A program made the translations under genes and the position numbers. This document shows, one piece after another, positions 1 to 12,160 of a stretch of DNA of 64,000 nt. Each line of letters starts with the position of its first letter. Position 1 is the stretch's first letter. The DNA is from Chionis minor. Its lineage: Eukaryota > Chordata > Aves > Charadriiformes > Chionididae. The stretch covers positions 2,426,706 through 2,490,705 of the forward strand of contig VZSF01017903.1 in NCBI GenBank assembly GCA_013398295.1, in the 5' to 3' direction. Under the pieces are notes generated by a model. The model made no database searches, had not been told where the DNA came from, and saw only the letters and a program-made list of their open reading frames with translations.

Positions 1-3000
1 AGGAGATGAGCGCAGAGGAGAGGAAATAAAACAGGTTGTAGATTATTTTAGGTGGTTTTTTTCAGCGAGAGGTGGTGAAATATTTTGGAAGCTGGGCTTA
101 TAGTCTTTCCTATGAAACACAGATGCTGTTTTAGAAGAGCGGTTTAACTTGGGATGTTGTTCAGCTGCTTGATTATATTTATAGGAGATTTTCTATTGAT
201 CAGTGAAATATGAGAGGAAGTGTATGAGGCTCTCAGGAGAGGGAGGGGAGTGTGTTGCCATGTTCCCTTCCCGCACATGGAGCTTTTCATACACCTAGGC
301 TATGAAAAGCTTGTTAGTTGACTCGTGTCGTGGGTCTTGCTGTGAAAGCGTTTTCCCTTTCCCCACATCCCACCCAAAAGAGTTTCTCAGGATCCTTCCC
401 AGCACTTCCCATTCCCCAGAGGACTCAGAAGAGCGGCAGCGCGTGGGCTCCCGCCTGTCACCCAGGTACCGTCTGCTCATCTGCCGAGGCAGGAGTACAA
501 AGGAGGAGGCTGGGCAGGTTTCTGAGAGGGTGGGTGAGCATGGAGGAATCGACAGCAAAAGGCAGAAGGGTGTAATAAGCCGGTGAGCTGCAGTGCCTGT
601 GACAAGCTCCGCTCCCAACCCGTGTTCAGCACAGCAGGAGGTTTTTCTGTGGACTTCGGGCAACAAAAGGCGTGGGGCAGGGAGAAGTGGACACGGTAAC
701 AGTTCGGCCACCTCCATCCTTCAAAAGCCCACCGTCCCCAACCCCACATCTCAGAAGCAGCCTCGTGAGCTGGGTCACAGCAACATCTGAGCCTGGCTGA
801 GAGCCTGGAGGGAAAACAGAGATTTCCTGAAAGGTCTTTCAGAGGAAGAATTTCAGTGTAAATAGATCAGATGAAAGGACAACTTTGCAATTAGGTTTCA
901 CTGAATTTAGGCCAAGAGGATGAATCAAAGAGGAAGGCTCAGAGGGGAAGACACTGACCTTCCCAAGAACTTGTCTGAAGACACCACGGGTTACTTAGTG
1001 CCAGAGGTACATGGGACCACATGTTTGAGGGGCATGTTTTTCCTTTTTCTGCAATAGATGCTCTTCACTCTTCAGTGAAGGGGTTGAAGTGAGACCCCAG
1101 GGCCCTGTGGGCACTAGAAGAGTTCAGATCTGGGTTTCAGGGGGTCTCAAATGCTGATTTGTGGACACTGGAATCTGCATTGAGTTGGGAATAAAACTAA
1201 TCAAAATATTTAATTTTTAAATGATGTAAACATTTGGGATTTGCACAAAAAGTTTTTATTTACATTAAAAGTTCCCATTCTTCTCTTCCTCTGGAATGGA
1301 AATTTCAAATGAAACATCAACAATTCTTCTATATTTTGTTACAGAAAAATGTCTTCCATTTTATAACATTCCCTAATGTAGTTTCAAATCAATGGAAATT
1401 CCAAAAAGAGGAAATATGTTATTAGAAAAACATAGTATTGCTTGACAATTGAATTTTCCTAGTGGCTTTGGGCCATACCTTCATATAGAATTTGCCGCTG
1501 CATTGATGCAGATTTTTCTTTGAAGAAGAAAACAAGGAAGTTTAGACTGTAAAGTTTCCAGGTCTTTTGACGAGGTCTGAGCCTGCTGGGGTTTTTAGTT
1601 GTTGTTTGGTTTTTTCCTTTTGTTTTTCAAGAGTGTTAGGTCATTTTTGAGGGTAGAGAAGAGCCTTCACCTATAGGGGCTGTTTAGATATCCCCATTGG
1701 GACTCTAAGGGTAAAGCAGAAATCAAAATGTTTCCTGAGATTTCTGATTTCATATACAGGTTTTAAATGTAGTATGAAGAGCCAGTTGCTGTCTTTCGTT
1801 CCATACGTTTTAACCGTAGTCATGGGCTAAATGAAACAATTTCTGTGGAGAATGTCTAGTCACTGTCAGCCCTTACTGTCCTGGCCCTCGGACACCAGCA
1901 GCTTGCCAAGATCCACTGGTACCTCCTGAGAGCAGGGAGCTTTCTCCTTTATGTACTTCCATAATGGCGTGTGTGAGGATAGTGATGCAACCTGTGCTGT
2001 CTTGTGGAGAGGCAGAGAGGTTCTAGTGCCTTGCAAAATTGGGCAGAAAGTCAATCCAATCAAAATTTCTATCCAAAAAGATTCGCAAGAACTTGGGGGG
2101 TCACCAGTCATTGCCTGAGTATCATCCAAACATATGGGACTCTGACCACCTCCTGGTCAATGGTTCCCTGCATCCTGTCACATAGGTATAGCTTCTCAAT
2201 GAGTGACAGGGACTTTCAAAATAACAATAAGAGGAAGGATCTGAGCCTGTGAAGCACGAAGGCCTGTATACATCCCATCCTGTTCCAGCTCATAGGGTTT
2301 TCTTGTCCTTAAAGACACAGTGACCTCCACAGGTATCTCAGCAAAGGTCTCTTCACTTACACAGACAGTTGAGGGTTATCCTTATATAGAAATCAAGGCT
2401 GCGAGCTTATAAATCAATATAAGGACCAGGGAGGGGACTGTAGCACCTTAGGCAATTAATACAGTAACAACTAACCATTCTGGTCATTTTGCGGTAAGCA
2501 AGGTGTGCTCTTCTGTCCTACTAATGAGACTCGTCACCTCTGAAAACTTCCTTATTTCTGTGAAAGTGCTTTGGTTTGTAAGCTTATGATTTTCCTAAGG
2601 AATCAGTTTTTCCTGACAAGAAGCACTGAAATTCACCACTGGATATCCTCACTGTATTAGCAGTGCTTAGGTTTTTTTAATAATTTTTTTGTTGGGATAA
2701 TATAGGCTATTTGAAATGGAAATACTTTGCTGGAATGTGCAATTTCAGAATCATTTACACCCGACAGTGCTTTCCAGCTCTAGGCTGAATTTCTTCTTAA
2801 AACCAGAAAGGAAAAAGACTTCCTGATAGCAATTATGTAAGTCCGATAGCTTGAACTCTCCCCTGAACTTTCATTAATTGGCAGGATCCTCTACTTGGCT
2901 GTAGCTGTCAGGGACTTACCTGCTGGGAATGTGGCAAACCTGAGCAGCCAGTTATATTAAATCAGTTTATCACATGTTTCACTTTGCTGATGAACATTAG

Positions 3001-4368
3001 AAGTTTTGTCACTGCCGTTTCTCTGTGCCCATCTCAAATCAGGAAGACAAACAGTGTGCAGTCAGGGTGAATATGGCCTCTCTTTGCTTCTTCTTATTCT
3101 GTACAGCTTCCCACACTGTACCCAGCAGCGTGAGTTTGGGGTGCCAGTCAGTACCACCATCAGCAGCATGACTGGCCTCACCACGTGCTGGTTTGTGCCC
3201 TTCCCTTCTCCAAGGGCAAGAAAGTGTGCAGTGGGGTGTTTTGTTTTAGAAAATTTGGGGTTTGTTTTTTTCAGTTTCTCTGGGGTTTTTTGTGGTTTTT
3301 TTTTGTTTTTTTTTTTTTTCTTTTAAAGCTATACAGCTATTCCCATACACCTGTGATAGAGAAGGCAAGATTAAAAAAATTACTTAGCAGCTGGAGCAAA
3401 AGGCAGGGAGGTTTGCACAGGGGGCAGCACTGAAGAGAATGGCTCTGGTGCTCCCTTCATACTTCACAGCAAACCAGCTTCTTCCAGAGGAAGAAACGGG
3501 CTCCTTTGGACTCTATGAAAGTTTTGCTTTCCATACAAAGCAACTCTTCCTTTGTTTTAATGAGTCTCACTTGTCCTTAGTTTTGCTTTGCTGGAGCAGT
3601 AACTTTCTCAGTGGGACATGAGACAATTTTCCCAGTGGTTTGTTGTCAAGTAAACATTCAAAATCAAAGAAGTACCCCAAAATACTTGCATAAATAAGTG
3701 AAGGTGTATTACAGTCCACAATACATCTTCACATCCATGCATTGGCTCTGGGGGGTTGTGGAACAAATTCACCAGGTGGGAAATGGGATCCTCCAGCCAT
3801 TGCACTGAGCATCCCATCTACAGCTGCTGCTGTGACCTGCTCTGCCAGGAGATCTGGTGGGAACATACAGCCTCGGCTTTGGAGTCACTAACTCTAAATG
3901 TAATTTTGCGAATATCGGCCATTAGGATTTGATTCAGGAACTTGACTCTGGGATGTGGGATGCTGCAAAGAGCAACACACTGGAGGATCAGGGGCTGGTG
4001 ACTGCATTGCAGCTGTGTTAGTTTGCAGGTGGAATTGTTGTGCAAGCTTAAATTTCCATCACTATTGCACTAGAGTCACCTGCTTTGGAACCAACTGAAT
4101 TTGAGGGTAGTCATACAGATAATCCTATATCTGACCCTTGCAACAAATTAGTCCTTCTTTGAAGCTGGAGGAGTTTTATTACAGAGGTCTGTTCACAGCA
4201 GGTCTGGTAGCAAGCAGACTCTCACAGAGCTCGGCTATGGCAGGGAAAGGAGTATTATTTTAAGACTCTGGATTTTAATTCCTTGGTACTTTGCTGTCCT
4301 AGGAAGTCTGTCAATTAGATTTAGAATTCCAGAGCATATTGTTTGTGATTTTATCGAGGCGCCTGACA

Positions 4369-5031
4369 TCAGCTGAGCTCGTTCTGTTTCCTAGTTCTCT
4401 TCATTATCATGCATTTTTTCACCATATTTTGGCCTGAAATACCTTTTGAGGAGTATTTCAGTTCCTCTGGAAACTCACTTATGATCTCAGCAGAGTCTGC
4501 AACATCAAGATTGATCAGCTTATGATCTGCAGGGGACAGATGAAGCAGTGTATTTATTTGAACTGCAGCAGACATCTGAATGGAGGCCAGAGACACTGTA
4601 CTCCTGTCTCTGTTGCTGATGTGTTGCAGGACCTTAGACAAGGTACTCGGGAGCCTTTCTGTGTATGGACGCTTGTCTGTGATGATGGTTAATCCTTGTG
4701 AATTCATGCTTATAAAAAGAGTGTAAAAGGAAGCAGAGGGCTTGAATCCCTTAAATATAGATAAATGCAAGCAGGTACGTATCATGGTAGAATGGCTGAC
4801 AGAACTGGAGAGATGTGGCTTGGAAACAGAGTTTGATAAGATCGTTATCTGTTCTATACAAGAAGTCTGCATTAAAGGAAACTGATAATTTCCTGTTCTA
4901 AACAGGACTGCACGAAGCTGGAATTTCAGCTTTTTGTGTATTCTCAGAGATGGATGTGCCACAGGACTTGAAATTGGGAAGGCCCGTACAGAGTTCACAC
5001 CAATAACACTTTGCATTGGCCAACATCTCAA
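4369..5031 (-). other. Unassigned 220-codon antisense ORF in intron
   Basis: This is the longest ATG-to-stop frame in the window that neither matches KALRN nor overlaps an identified repeat. The predicted protein is Ser/Thr/Ile/Leu-rich with a basic C-terminal end (KKCMIMKRTRKQNELS). I see no signal peptide, membrane segment or motif, and I recognise no family. It runs antisense to KALRN within an intron; no promoter, splice sites or polyadenylation signal was identified. With roughly 42% GC over 64 kb on both strands, a chance frame of this length is uncommon but plausible. A decayed retrocopy or an antisense lncRNA are alternatives. I do not call it a gene. Confidence 0.15.
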
Positions 5032-5959
5032 CTTACTTGTGAGCAGCTGGAGCCACCATGGGCAGAAGCATTTGGGGCCACCACAGAGAGGATTAAGATG
5101 TCAGTTCAGGCAGCTGTCATGACAGAGATCTTGTGGACGGAGTGCCTTTTCTCTTGGTTGCTGTCTTGACTGGGAAAGTGGTTATCAGAAGGTCACTGAC
5201 TGTGCTGTCTGCTTCCATTCAGGTTTTTTGAGGTTTCTTTCATGTTTTCTTTTAATGTGGTGTGCATCACCATGCCTTGTGCCATCACTGCAGTATCCCT
5301 TGTATGATTTGTGGAGGGAAAATGATGTAATCCTATTTCTGGGAACAAATGCTGAATTTAGCAATGATTTCCATATAGCCTACAAGAAAGAGAGATGGGA
5401 AGAACTGGCAAGCAAGCCACTGACAGGCAAGGCCATCAACAAAGGATTTTGTAGGAGGAATGCAAGACATATATGGCTAAATATTTGTTCTCAGTGTACT
5501 TTGTGCCCTGAAGAACATGTGTTTTTCTGACTCCTTTTTCCAGAGCACTAATAACTAGACCATCTGTTTGCCTCTCTAAATCAGAGCAAAGCCCATGAAA
5601 ACCCACCTTGAAAAACAATTAGAAATTATCAGCTGTTTGTTTTAGCATTTAATAACTGTAATTAGCAAACCTAATGACATGTTTGATTATTGCATCCCAT
5701 GTCTGTGAGCCCAGTGGGAGACAGGAGATGGGACATATTGATTAGAGCAATTGAGGCTCTTTACTTCCTTCCTTTTTTATTTTCTTTTAAAATAATATGC
5801 TGGGTAGTTCTCTGAAGAGACTGTGCATGTAAAATTGGTGCTGAGATCACGGCTGACTTGGGGCAAAATTACCCTCCTTGGGTGGATTAATAACAAGCAG
5901 AGACAGAGTTTCTATGTTCTTAGTTGCTGACTTTTAGCCTAAGCACTATGAAGCTCTAA

Positions 5960-6101
5960 CACTAGACTCTGACTGAGTGTCAGAAAACCTCATTTCTACT
6001 CCTGATTCTTCAAGTGACTTGCTGTGGGATCTGGGCTGAATGTCTTCCCTTCTCTGTACCTTACTATTTTCATCAGTAAAAAAGGAGGTAATAATAAAGA
6101 A
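5960..6101 (+). repeat. MIR-like (CORE-SINE) ancient SINE
   Basis: The order of signatures matches a MIR consensus read left to right: GTCAGAAAACCT, then CAAGTGACTTGCTGTG, then a pyrimidine-rich TCTTCCCTTCTCTG, then TTTTCATCAGTAAAAAAGG, ending GTAATAATAA. This corresponds to the familiar MIR order of tRNA-related head, 'acttgctgtg' core and 'cctcatctgtaaaatgg' tail. The copy is heavily diverged, as expected for a pre-amniote family. The identification is by pattern memory and was not aligned. Confidence 0.6.
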
Positions 6102-9100
6102 TAGGAAAGGTACAGACTCCTTGTACAGTTAATGCCAGAAGCTGTTGGTACCAGTCTGGAGGCTCTGTTAGAGGAGATGACAGTCCTAATATAGGTGTGT
6201 TAGGTGTCTAAAGTTGGACGGTGGTAATATCCCATTTAGTCTGCCTAGAAAAGCTGAGATTTGAGGTTATAAAGTGCAACGGGAGAGCTACGTATTATTA
6301 GTGCTTAAGAGAGTAAACCACAGCTACTGAATTCTGCAGCTTTTCTGGTGAATTAAACATACCGTGGTTTGTTCTGTAAGAAACCTGATGTTTCTTCATA
6401 CAGAACCTTCATAAAATTGTAAATGATGCAGGCATTTATAAAAATTAGGGATTGCTCATGAATAATTTGGAAACAAGTGAAGGATTTTAATATGTACGAT
6501 GCACTTGTAATAATAATTTCACCCTATTGCTCAAAGCACAGAGCAGTAATGAGAAACATTTGTTTCTAAACCTCACATTTCCTGAGATTTGCCCCATGTC
6601 TCCTTGTTCTTCTGTGACATAGGACTAGAAGGAATCAGTCTGGGAACTTATTTATCTTTCCATCATCCAGAAACCTCCAACTGGGTCATCATATAACCAC
6701 CTTCCTCCAATGAGAATTAACCCATTTTCTCTGATGTGTCCTGGTAACTTCTGACTCTGTGCTAGAGCCTTATTTATCCTGCTTCCCCAAAGACAGTTTG
6801 GATGAACTCTTGAGAGACAAATTTTATCCTGAAGCAAAGACAGGACAGGAATGTTCTGGACCCTATTTCCTTTTCTGCAGCTGAAATCCTTGTGTTACTG
6901 TTAGTAAAAGGGTCGAGAATTTTCTCATTTAACTTTTTCAGCCTACTAGAATTTAGGGGGGGGAGGGTGCGGGTTGTAATTTCTTTAGGTTTTTTCTGCA
7001 GGGCTCACTTTGGTGGTACTGTAGGTGGGAAAGGAGTCTCAGGCCAGAAACACAATTTTTGGTTTACCAAGCGGAGGTGAATGGGCAGCTTCAGAGTAAT
7101 CAGGGCTGCTGGGTTGTGGGGAGCTCATGGCCCTTTCTGGGTGTTTCATATTCTGGGAGAGGTTTATAACTGTGGGCCTGATCTCATCATTTAGTGCTTT
7201 TCCACTTTGTAGAAATATTTAAATAATCGGGAATGGAGGTTGAGACAGAGCCTTACTGAGTAGTGGGTAGCATGTTCTTCTGGGATGCAATTCAAGTTCA
7301 GGTCTCTGCTTCAGTGAATATCTGGAAGCTTTTGAAAGCCTTGGTTACATCTTGATATGACAGGAAATTTTTCAAAACCTTGAAAAGCTTCCTGTGTTGA
7401 AAAAATATTTCCCTCCAGCTTTAGTTACTACATCGGTTTGCCATTCTATAGGCTGGCTTTCTTTTCTGTTGGACACATCATGGATGATATAATGGTTTTG
7501 GCATTGTTATGGTGTGTGAAATAATCTCAACAAAGGGAGAATGTGCTTAAAATGAGTAATTTTTTCTATACACATATATAGGTCTAAAAATAAAAATAAG
7601 CTTATTTCGTTGTAAATTGAATCCTCATTACATTACACCCCCATTCTCATGCTATGTGGCAGAGGCATGGATCAGCCAAGGTGAGACTGAATTCCTGTAG
7701 ATCTTCCTCACCTTCACAGTGTGAAGCCAAAGGCAAACATCAGGCACAGAGATTTGGGTGGAGATTAGGCAGGAGAGTTTTTACACTCCATATGTACCCC
7801 TGGCTGCACAAGGGCTCAAAATGAAGATGGTATCTCTTGTTTGCCTCTCCATTTGTACCCCTGGAGAAATCAAACATGATCTGGCTCCAGCAGAGAGTTG
7901 CATGATGCAGCCCTTCAGGTATACAGCGTCCATTGAAAACCGTGGGAATTTCAACGCTGACGGGCTGTAACACGGGGTGACACTGGCATTTCTATCCGTG
8001 TAGATGAAGCCTGTGTAACAGACTTTGACTTGCACAGTCTGCAGTGCTGTAGAAAACTGTTTAGATGGAACCTAGCAATTCAGAAAAAGATTTAAAAAAT
8101 CTATATATAGTAACAACATTGCTCTTTTTAGCTGCTTCTGCATGACTCTGGTCATGTAGAGAGACACTTTGTGCTAGAAGGTGAACTTGCACCTATCATG
8201 GCATCAACTGAAATGGACAGTTTCAGAATAAAATGGACACGGGGTGTGTTGTCAGATGGGAGCTGGATCTAGAAGTGACTCCTCTGATGTGCAAGCAGGG
8301 TCAGCTGGAAAACCTGTGCTTTGGGGGTACGAGCGTGTGTCTCATCAGTTTGGTTTCTGGTTTGTCCACCTGCAGAAACTTCTGCCATATGAGGCACTTG
8401 GTTCCTGATCTAAATTCTGCCCAGAGCAATTCTTTGTCCTGTAGCGATCCAGGATACTGTTTTTCCAAGCACACATGTTCTCATGCCAATCCTACTCCAA
8501 CAGCAGAGCCTCTTAGGACTCCTCCTAGGGAATTAGGGCATTTAGGACCTCTGTAGAAGTCACGACCCCACATAGTGTGGGTGTCCTGTGTTCTGCACGA
8601 GAGAACGTAGCGTGGATTGATGCTAGAGATGTGCATGTTGTTGCATAGCTTTTTCTCCTTGTTGGCCAGGTAATTAAGTTCAGGGAAGCATGTGTTTTTC
8701 CTTTCTCAGAAGTGAGATTTGTGTTAAAGGGATTATACTTTCCATTGAAAAGTGCAAACTCATCTGCATTTTAACAGCTTGTTTGCAAAGTCCTTGCAAT
8801 TCTGTGCTACCTTTGGAACTGTAGTCTTGCTATGACTTTTTTTCCTAGATAACAATGCAAACACATACCTAACAACACACAATTTCTGAAAAAATCCTGT
8901 GGTAATATGTGAAGAAAGAACTAAACATTGAGGCACTAGATTTCATTTCAAGCTTATTAAGCTTTATTCACAGCAGAGAATAAAATAAGGTGCTGTAGAA
9001 TAGATTGTATTCAGCCATATATTTATAATTGTGTAATTCAGGGTAGAGTTGTTCCTTTATGGCTGAGCCTTTTGAATATTGCTGTAAAAGATGAAGGGCC

Positions 9101-9503
9101 AGACACTGGCAGTTTAAAAGTAGTGGATTTTATGACAGGAAAGCTACAGGGAAAAAAACACACCAAAAATCATTCCAACTGCCAACAACACTCTCTAAAT
9201 AGAAAGCATAGGAGGCATGAACTTGTAATCAAAAATTCAATTTCTAATGAATTGCCAGATAGATTAGAATGTCTTACTGCATAAACATTACTGGGATACA
9301 ACGTTGTAAACTATCTGGCTATGAACGATGCAACACACTGAGTAACAGTGGAAAATACTTTCACTTTCTCGGTGTTGACCAGTTTAAAACTATCCCTGCA
9401 GTAGGATTTCATTAGCATTGCCTGCTTGGATTGGCAGTTATATTAGATTTGATGGGATTAGATGCAAGTCAGAAGAAATGCTAGTAGCAATTTTCTTTGT
9501 GTG

Positions 9504-9507
<4 letters not shown>

Positions 9508-9533
<26 letters not shown>
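9508..9533 (+). repeat. Poly-T tract (26 T)
   Basis: An uninterrupted run of 26 T lies about 180 bp upstream of the KALRN exon at 9717. It is either a homopolymer slippage tract or the remnant A-tail of a minus-strand insertion. No adjacent element body was recognised. Confidence 0.9.
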
Positions 9534-9534
<1 letters not shown>

Positions 9535-9716
9535 TTTCCCCCCTTGGAGCTCCAGCAAATGCAAGCATGTCTTTCTCAATTAGGCAAGCCTGAAAGCTAC
9601 AAAGAGTGCATGGGCTCGTGAATGTGCTGTAATTTATGTTTATCAATTCAGTGCACATAGTTTTCTTTGACGTGTGCTTCCTGCCTGATTTTCTAACAAT
9701 CCTTTATTTTCCGCAG

Positions 9717-9831
9717 GTGGCCGTGATAAACGAGGTGGTCCTGTCTTGACCTTCCCAGCCCGCAGCAATCACGACAGAATAAGGCAGGAAGACCTTCGGA
9801 AACTTGTGACTTATTTGGCCAGTGTGCCAAG
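9717..9831 (+). CDS. KALRN: KALRN coding exon: start of SEC14 domain (GGRDKRGG...LASVPS)
   Basis: This internal exon is bounded by TTTTCCGCAG at its 5' side and GTAAAG at its 3' side. It enters in phase 1 (the first two bases complete a Gly codon) and leaves after two bases of a Ser codon, which the next exon completes as AGC. It encodes GRDKRGGPVLTFPARSNH followed by DRIRQEDLRKLVTYLASVP. Kalirin is a neuronal Rho-family GEF that shapes actin in dendritic spines; its N-terminal SEC14/CRAL-TRIO domain binds phospholipids. This exon holds the beginning of that domain, roughly residues 49-87 of human kalirin numbering (recalled). Its paralogue TRIO reads RRLISYLACIP at the end of this block, whereas this copy reads RKLVTYLASVP, favouring KALRN. 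The 115-bp length, open frame and near-identity to mammalian kalirin leave little doubt. Confidence 0.97.
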
Positions 9832-11939
9832 GTAAAGCTAGAAAGAAAACACTTCAAAGCTTAGGGTGGATGGATGGGTGGGGAACTTGTTCTTGGCAGT
9901 TGCTGATTTCCAAGTATTAACATTTAGTACCTTCAGTTCTTGGGAAGGAGAAACAAGTGTTCCCTTCCTCCTCCTGTGTATGCTCTGATGGTTTTTGTCA
10001 CTCACGCAGCAATGCAAGAGCCCCAGCGCGGAGACAGTGTGAGCAAACCCGGGCTTCAGGCTCGCGACAGCATCGAGGAGAAGCTCTTGTTCCCCCTGTT
10101 CCCACGTGGCCCTTCTTGAGGAGTGGAAAGGGAGGAGAGTTCTTGAGGTCTGCAGTTAAATATAGCAAGCTGGAGAGAGCCTGCTGTCTGCTGTTGCTTT
10201 TTATTAGCTTGTGGGAGGTTCAGGACAGCTGGGGTAGGACGCTGTAGTCGCTGGGGAGGACAGCCTGCCCTGTGTGAGGAGGCAGATCTTCCTGCTCCAG
10301 CACTTCCCAGAGGTTTCTCCAGGCTCAGGAAGGAACACGGGTAGATTAAGGGGGAAGCGTTCAAAGAAAGGTATTTCAAATGGTTCTGCAAGTAAACCGG
10401 CACCTTTCTCCACATTAGTCCCCACGTCCCTCCTCCACCACGCAGGTCACCATCCCTTTCCCAGGGATGATGGAGGGAAGTTTTGTTGCTAGTGCATATT
10501 TATCTTTGTAAGCTTTGGGAGACAGTTTATAGGGCTCGGTGCCCACGTAGGTATATCTGAGCCAATGTTTAATGCCTCCAAGAGTATGAGGCTATGTACA
10601 CCCTCATCCAACTTCATTTCCATGTTTTCAAGCTTGCCAAATATCCCTATGCAATAACCATCACACTGGTTATTAAGGTGAAGGTTATCCCAGGGCAAGT
10701 GAGGGGCTGAGAAGGAATGTTCAGGGTTCCAGTAACACACCCTGTGCCACCCAGAAGCTCCTTCTTTTTTTAAACCCAGGGTATGACCTGTTAAACAGTG
10801 CTTATATTTTTGCAAAGGGTGTGAAGTTAATGAGTGAAGGGCAGAGGGGTTGGCTGCATCTGGAAATCAAGAGGTAAGGGTCTCGGAAACACACTCAGTT
10901 TCTTAAACATGTGATGGGCAGAGAAGAAAGGTCCCATGTTTGGTATGTAAGAGAATTGAGGGCCGTTTGGGGACTCATCCCTCAGCTGTACAGAGCGAGG
11001 GGCAAATGCAGCTGCGTGTAGCGGATCTACCAGTGTGTGTTTCCTGGACTTCACAAGTCCTCTGGCGATCCATTTTTTTGCTGTGTTGGACTTTTGCTCA
11101 TCAAGGTTTCACTAATAAGCTGAATTGGTTGGCTTTTCTCCCCACCCCCTTCCCTTTTTTCCTCTAGCCAGCTCTATTTTCAACCATATTGCGAGAGAGA
11201 TTACAGACATGCTGTGGGGCTGGCAGAGCAGTAGGTCACTCCCTGGGAGTGCGTGTCCCAGGGCTTGGCAATTCCCCTCCAGCTGCTGCGGTAATGAAAC
11301 TACTGCTTTATATCTTATCATTTTTTACATGGTCGCAAGTATGAAGATATGACATTGCTTGGGGTTGCAAGCAATTGTGCAGCAAAAATTACCTTCTAAC
11401 ATGTCAACCTTTTCTATTAATTGCTCTTTCCTCACGGAAGTGGCAGTAATAGCAAGATACATCCCTTCTGTTCCCCAGTCTCACACAACTAAATCGATTA
11501 GCTCAATCCGAGAGGCTGCTTTTGGTTGCCTCACTCTGAATCAGGCCAGCAATGATTTTTTTCTGGTGATGCAGAAGCTGGGGGACAGAGCCACACGCTG
11601 AAGGAGCTAACACAAGACCCCAGCTGCTTATCTCCCTAGAAACGCTAAAAAAGCGTTCCCCCTCCCGGTCCCCGCTGCAAAGCCTTGTTCCTCCTTGATG
11701 TTTGAAGCCTTGGAAGGACATCTCTCTTGCTATACCAGAGAACGTTCCTTCCTCTGTGGTACAGTGTCACAGCATGAAAATGTGCCTAGCGGTGAGGGAG
11801 TGGCTACTCATGAAGCACTTTGACCAAGGATCCTTGCAGATGGGGTCTGCAATGGGTGCATGGGTGGTGACACTAACCAGAGTACTGTCTCCTGCTTGGG
11901 GTATTACACGGTGGGAGGTGAGGAGCAGAAAGCAGCAAG

Positions 11940-12160
11940 CGTGATCAGAGGTCTAGAAAAAGGGACCTGTCAAGGAAGGATTAAAAGGGTAACGGTTGCT
12001 CAGCTGAGAGAACAGAAGAGAGTGAGAAGGGTCTTTGAAAACATGTTAAAATCCTGCAGAAGGAAAGGCTTTGTAGGGCAAGGACAAAAAACGTGTTACA
12101 CCAAAGTGAGGGAAGCTTAGGCTGGACATGAGGAATAGATTTCTAATGGATTCCCATTAG
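11940..12160 (+). repeat. Decayed CR1/L3-type LINE 3' segment
   Basis: The text follows a typical CR1/L3 ORF2 C-terminal region in order: GTGATCAGAGGTCTAGAAAA, then a 'gaaagattgaagg'-like block (GGAAGGATTAAAAGG), AGAGTGAGAAGGG, TCTTTGAAAACATG, GGACAAAAA and GGCTGGACATGAGGAATAG. These correspond to the conserved 'ggtctggaaaa...gacaggacaagaag...aggttggacattagg' series. Coding capacity is lost apart from a short remnant frame. This is an old insertion recognised by pattern only. Confidence 0.5.

Larger units (their letters stand above)
1..9716 (+). other. KALRN: KALRN intron, 3' part (upstream of first visible exon)
   Basis: This is non-coding sequence ending at the acceptor CTTTATTTTCCGCAG just before 9717. 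The next exon begins in phase 1, so coding exon(s) lie upstream of the window; I found no match here to the kalirin segment that precedes the GGRDKRGG motif. It contains a moderately CpG-richer stretch at about 420-740, a T-rich tract at 3284-3325, a 220-codon antisense ORF at 4369-5031, a MIR-like SINE at 5960-6101, a possible second MIR-like fragment near 7240-7330 (weak), and a 26-base poly-T at 9508-9533. The remainder shows nothing I can name. Confidence 0.85.
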
